Shown here piece after piece: positions 5,177 through 5,540 of a stretch of 5,540 bases of DNA. This DNA comes from Euzebyaceae bacterium (GTDB lineage Bacteria; Actinomycetota; Nitriliruptoria; Euzebyales; Egibacteraceae): positions 1 to 5,540 of the forward strand of contig JACCXR010000280.1 in assembly GCA_013696915.1 (NCBI GenBank), written 5' to 3'. The position numbers were made by a program, and so were the translations under genes. A model generated the notes under the pieces. It ran no database searches. It was not told the origin of the DNA and saw only the letters and a list, made by a program, of their open reading frames with translations. Positions within the stretch are counted from its first letter, which is position 1; every line of letters starts with the position of its first letter.

Positions 5177-5540
5177 GGCCGCGGACCTGGAGCACGCCGG
5201 CCGGAGGGGCGCCCCGGCGGCACCGGCGCGGTGGTGTGCTGATGTTCGTCCCGCTGCTGCTGGTGGCGCTCGCCGGGACGGTGCTCGCCGCGTGGGGCGC
5301 CCCGGCAGACCCCCCGCCGCCCGCGTCGGAGTGGCGCACCCTCGGGCCGGTCCCCGAACTCGTGCCGGCGCCCGAACTCGCGCCGCCGCCCGGCCCTCCG
5401 TCGGCGCGCGACCCCGAGCGGGAGCCCGCCCTCGCGCTGCCGCCTGATTCCCCGCAAGCGCCCGACCCCCCGCCGGCGCCCGACCTCCGGCCGCCGCCAG
5501 CGGAAGCCGCCGGGCCTGCGGCCACCTCGCCCGTCGGAAC
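5173..5540 (+). CDS. Membrane-anchored Pro-rich protein (5' part; runs off window)
   Basis: GTG 5173 overlaps the TGA of the membrane protein (GTGA) and the frame is open to the window end, giving 122 codons. Residues 1-22 are Arg-rich (RPRTWSTP, then RRHRRGG). A single hydrophobic segment VLMFVPLLLVALAGTVLAAW spans about 22-41, giving the charge pattern of an N-in signal anchor. The rest is Pro/Ala-rich with repeated PAPEL, PAPDL and PPPAP units, a typical disordered extracytoplasmic spacer. There is no lipobox cysteine. In-frame ATG 5242 is an alternative start but would leave almost no positive charge before the anchor. In actinobacteria such an anchor-plus-Pro linker often precedes a surface enzyme such as a class F sortase, but no catalytic domain is in view, so this is a guess. 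Translational coupling suggests it works with the membrane protein. Confidence 0.75.
   Translation, partial: MRPRTWSTPAGGAPRRHRRGGVLMFVPLLLVALAGTVLAAWGAPADPPPPASEWRTLGPVPELVPAPELAPPPGPPSARDPEREPALALPPDSPQAPDPPPAPDLRPPPAEAAGPAATSPVG
5353..5388 (+). repeat. 18-bp tandem repeat in the Pro-rich linker
   Basis: CCCGAACTCG occurs at 5353 and again at 5371, an 18-base period covering PELVPA and PELAPP. Looser copies (CCCGACCCC, CCCGACCTC) follow at 5461-5487. The period is a multiple of three, so the linker can change length without breaking the frame. Confidence 0.55.

Noticed and set aside
4531..5525. Minus-strand ORFs opposite the membrane and Pro-rich genes
   Set aside because: Products are Ser/Thr/Ala- or Gly/Arg-rich antisense shadows; the plus strand has the better codon bias and the GTGA coupling.
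1..5540. A complete novel defence or mobile system
   Set aside because: The toxin-antitoxin pair and the AAA_14/DUF4143 gene are known families, both appear damaged, and no integrase, transposase, repeat array or attachment site was found to tie the parts into a system.

Overview
The window is very GC-rich DNA with strong third-position G/C bias, GTG starts and 4-base GTGA stop/start overlaps. This fits an actinomycete (Actinomycetota, possibly Pseudonocardiales; the order is inferred from style, not from a marker gene). It divides into an accessory left half (about 1-3420) rich in broken genes and an ordinary-looking right half (3423-5540) with intact, densely packed genes.

Left half: a minus-strand type II toxin-antitoxin pair comes first, with a VapC-like PIN toxin running off the left edge and a FitA/VapB-type antitoxin that keeps only its C-terminal half. 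A 198-bp spacer with a possible promoter separates it from a plus-strand AAA_14/DUF4143 ATPase gene (739-1995). That gene is intact in one frame except for an in-frame TAG at codon 160, where a tryptophan would fit. From 1996 to 3422 there is no convincing intact gene. This stretch holds coding-like segments in changing frames: a small unrecognised ORF at 2239-2417, an open stretch after its stop that continues to about 2877, a frame-shifted tail ending at 2929 with a tandem heptad repeat, a short piece resembling the NAD-binding fold of a D-2-hydroxyacid dehydrogenase near 3060-3122, and a 33-codon ORF with a good ribosome binding site that ends in a perfect 9-bp hairpin. I read it as a decayed, mosaic accessory segment.

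Right half: a CinA-type molybdopterin-binding (MoCF) domain protein on the minus strand is divergent from a multi-pass membrane protein on the plus strand. Only about 62 bp separate them, and each gene has a TANNNT -10-like hexamer 6-7 bases before its preferred ATG, an arrangement typical of leaderless actinobacterial transcripts. The membrane protein overlaps by four bases with a second plus-strand gene, which encodes an Arg-rich N-terminus, one membrane anchor and a long Pro-rich extracytoplasmic stretch cut by the window end. The two are probably translated as a unit; their function is not visible here.

I found no tRNA, rRNA, CRISPR array, transposase or complete new system. The most informative observations are the nonsense-interrupted ATPase, the toxin beside a truncated antitoxin, and the mosaic of remnants between 1996 and 3422.
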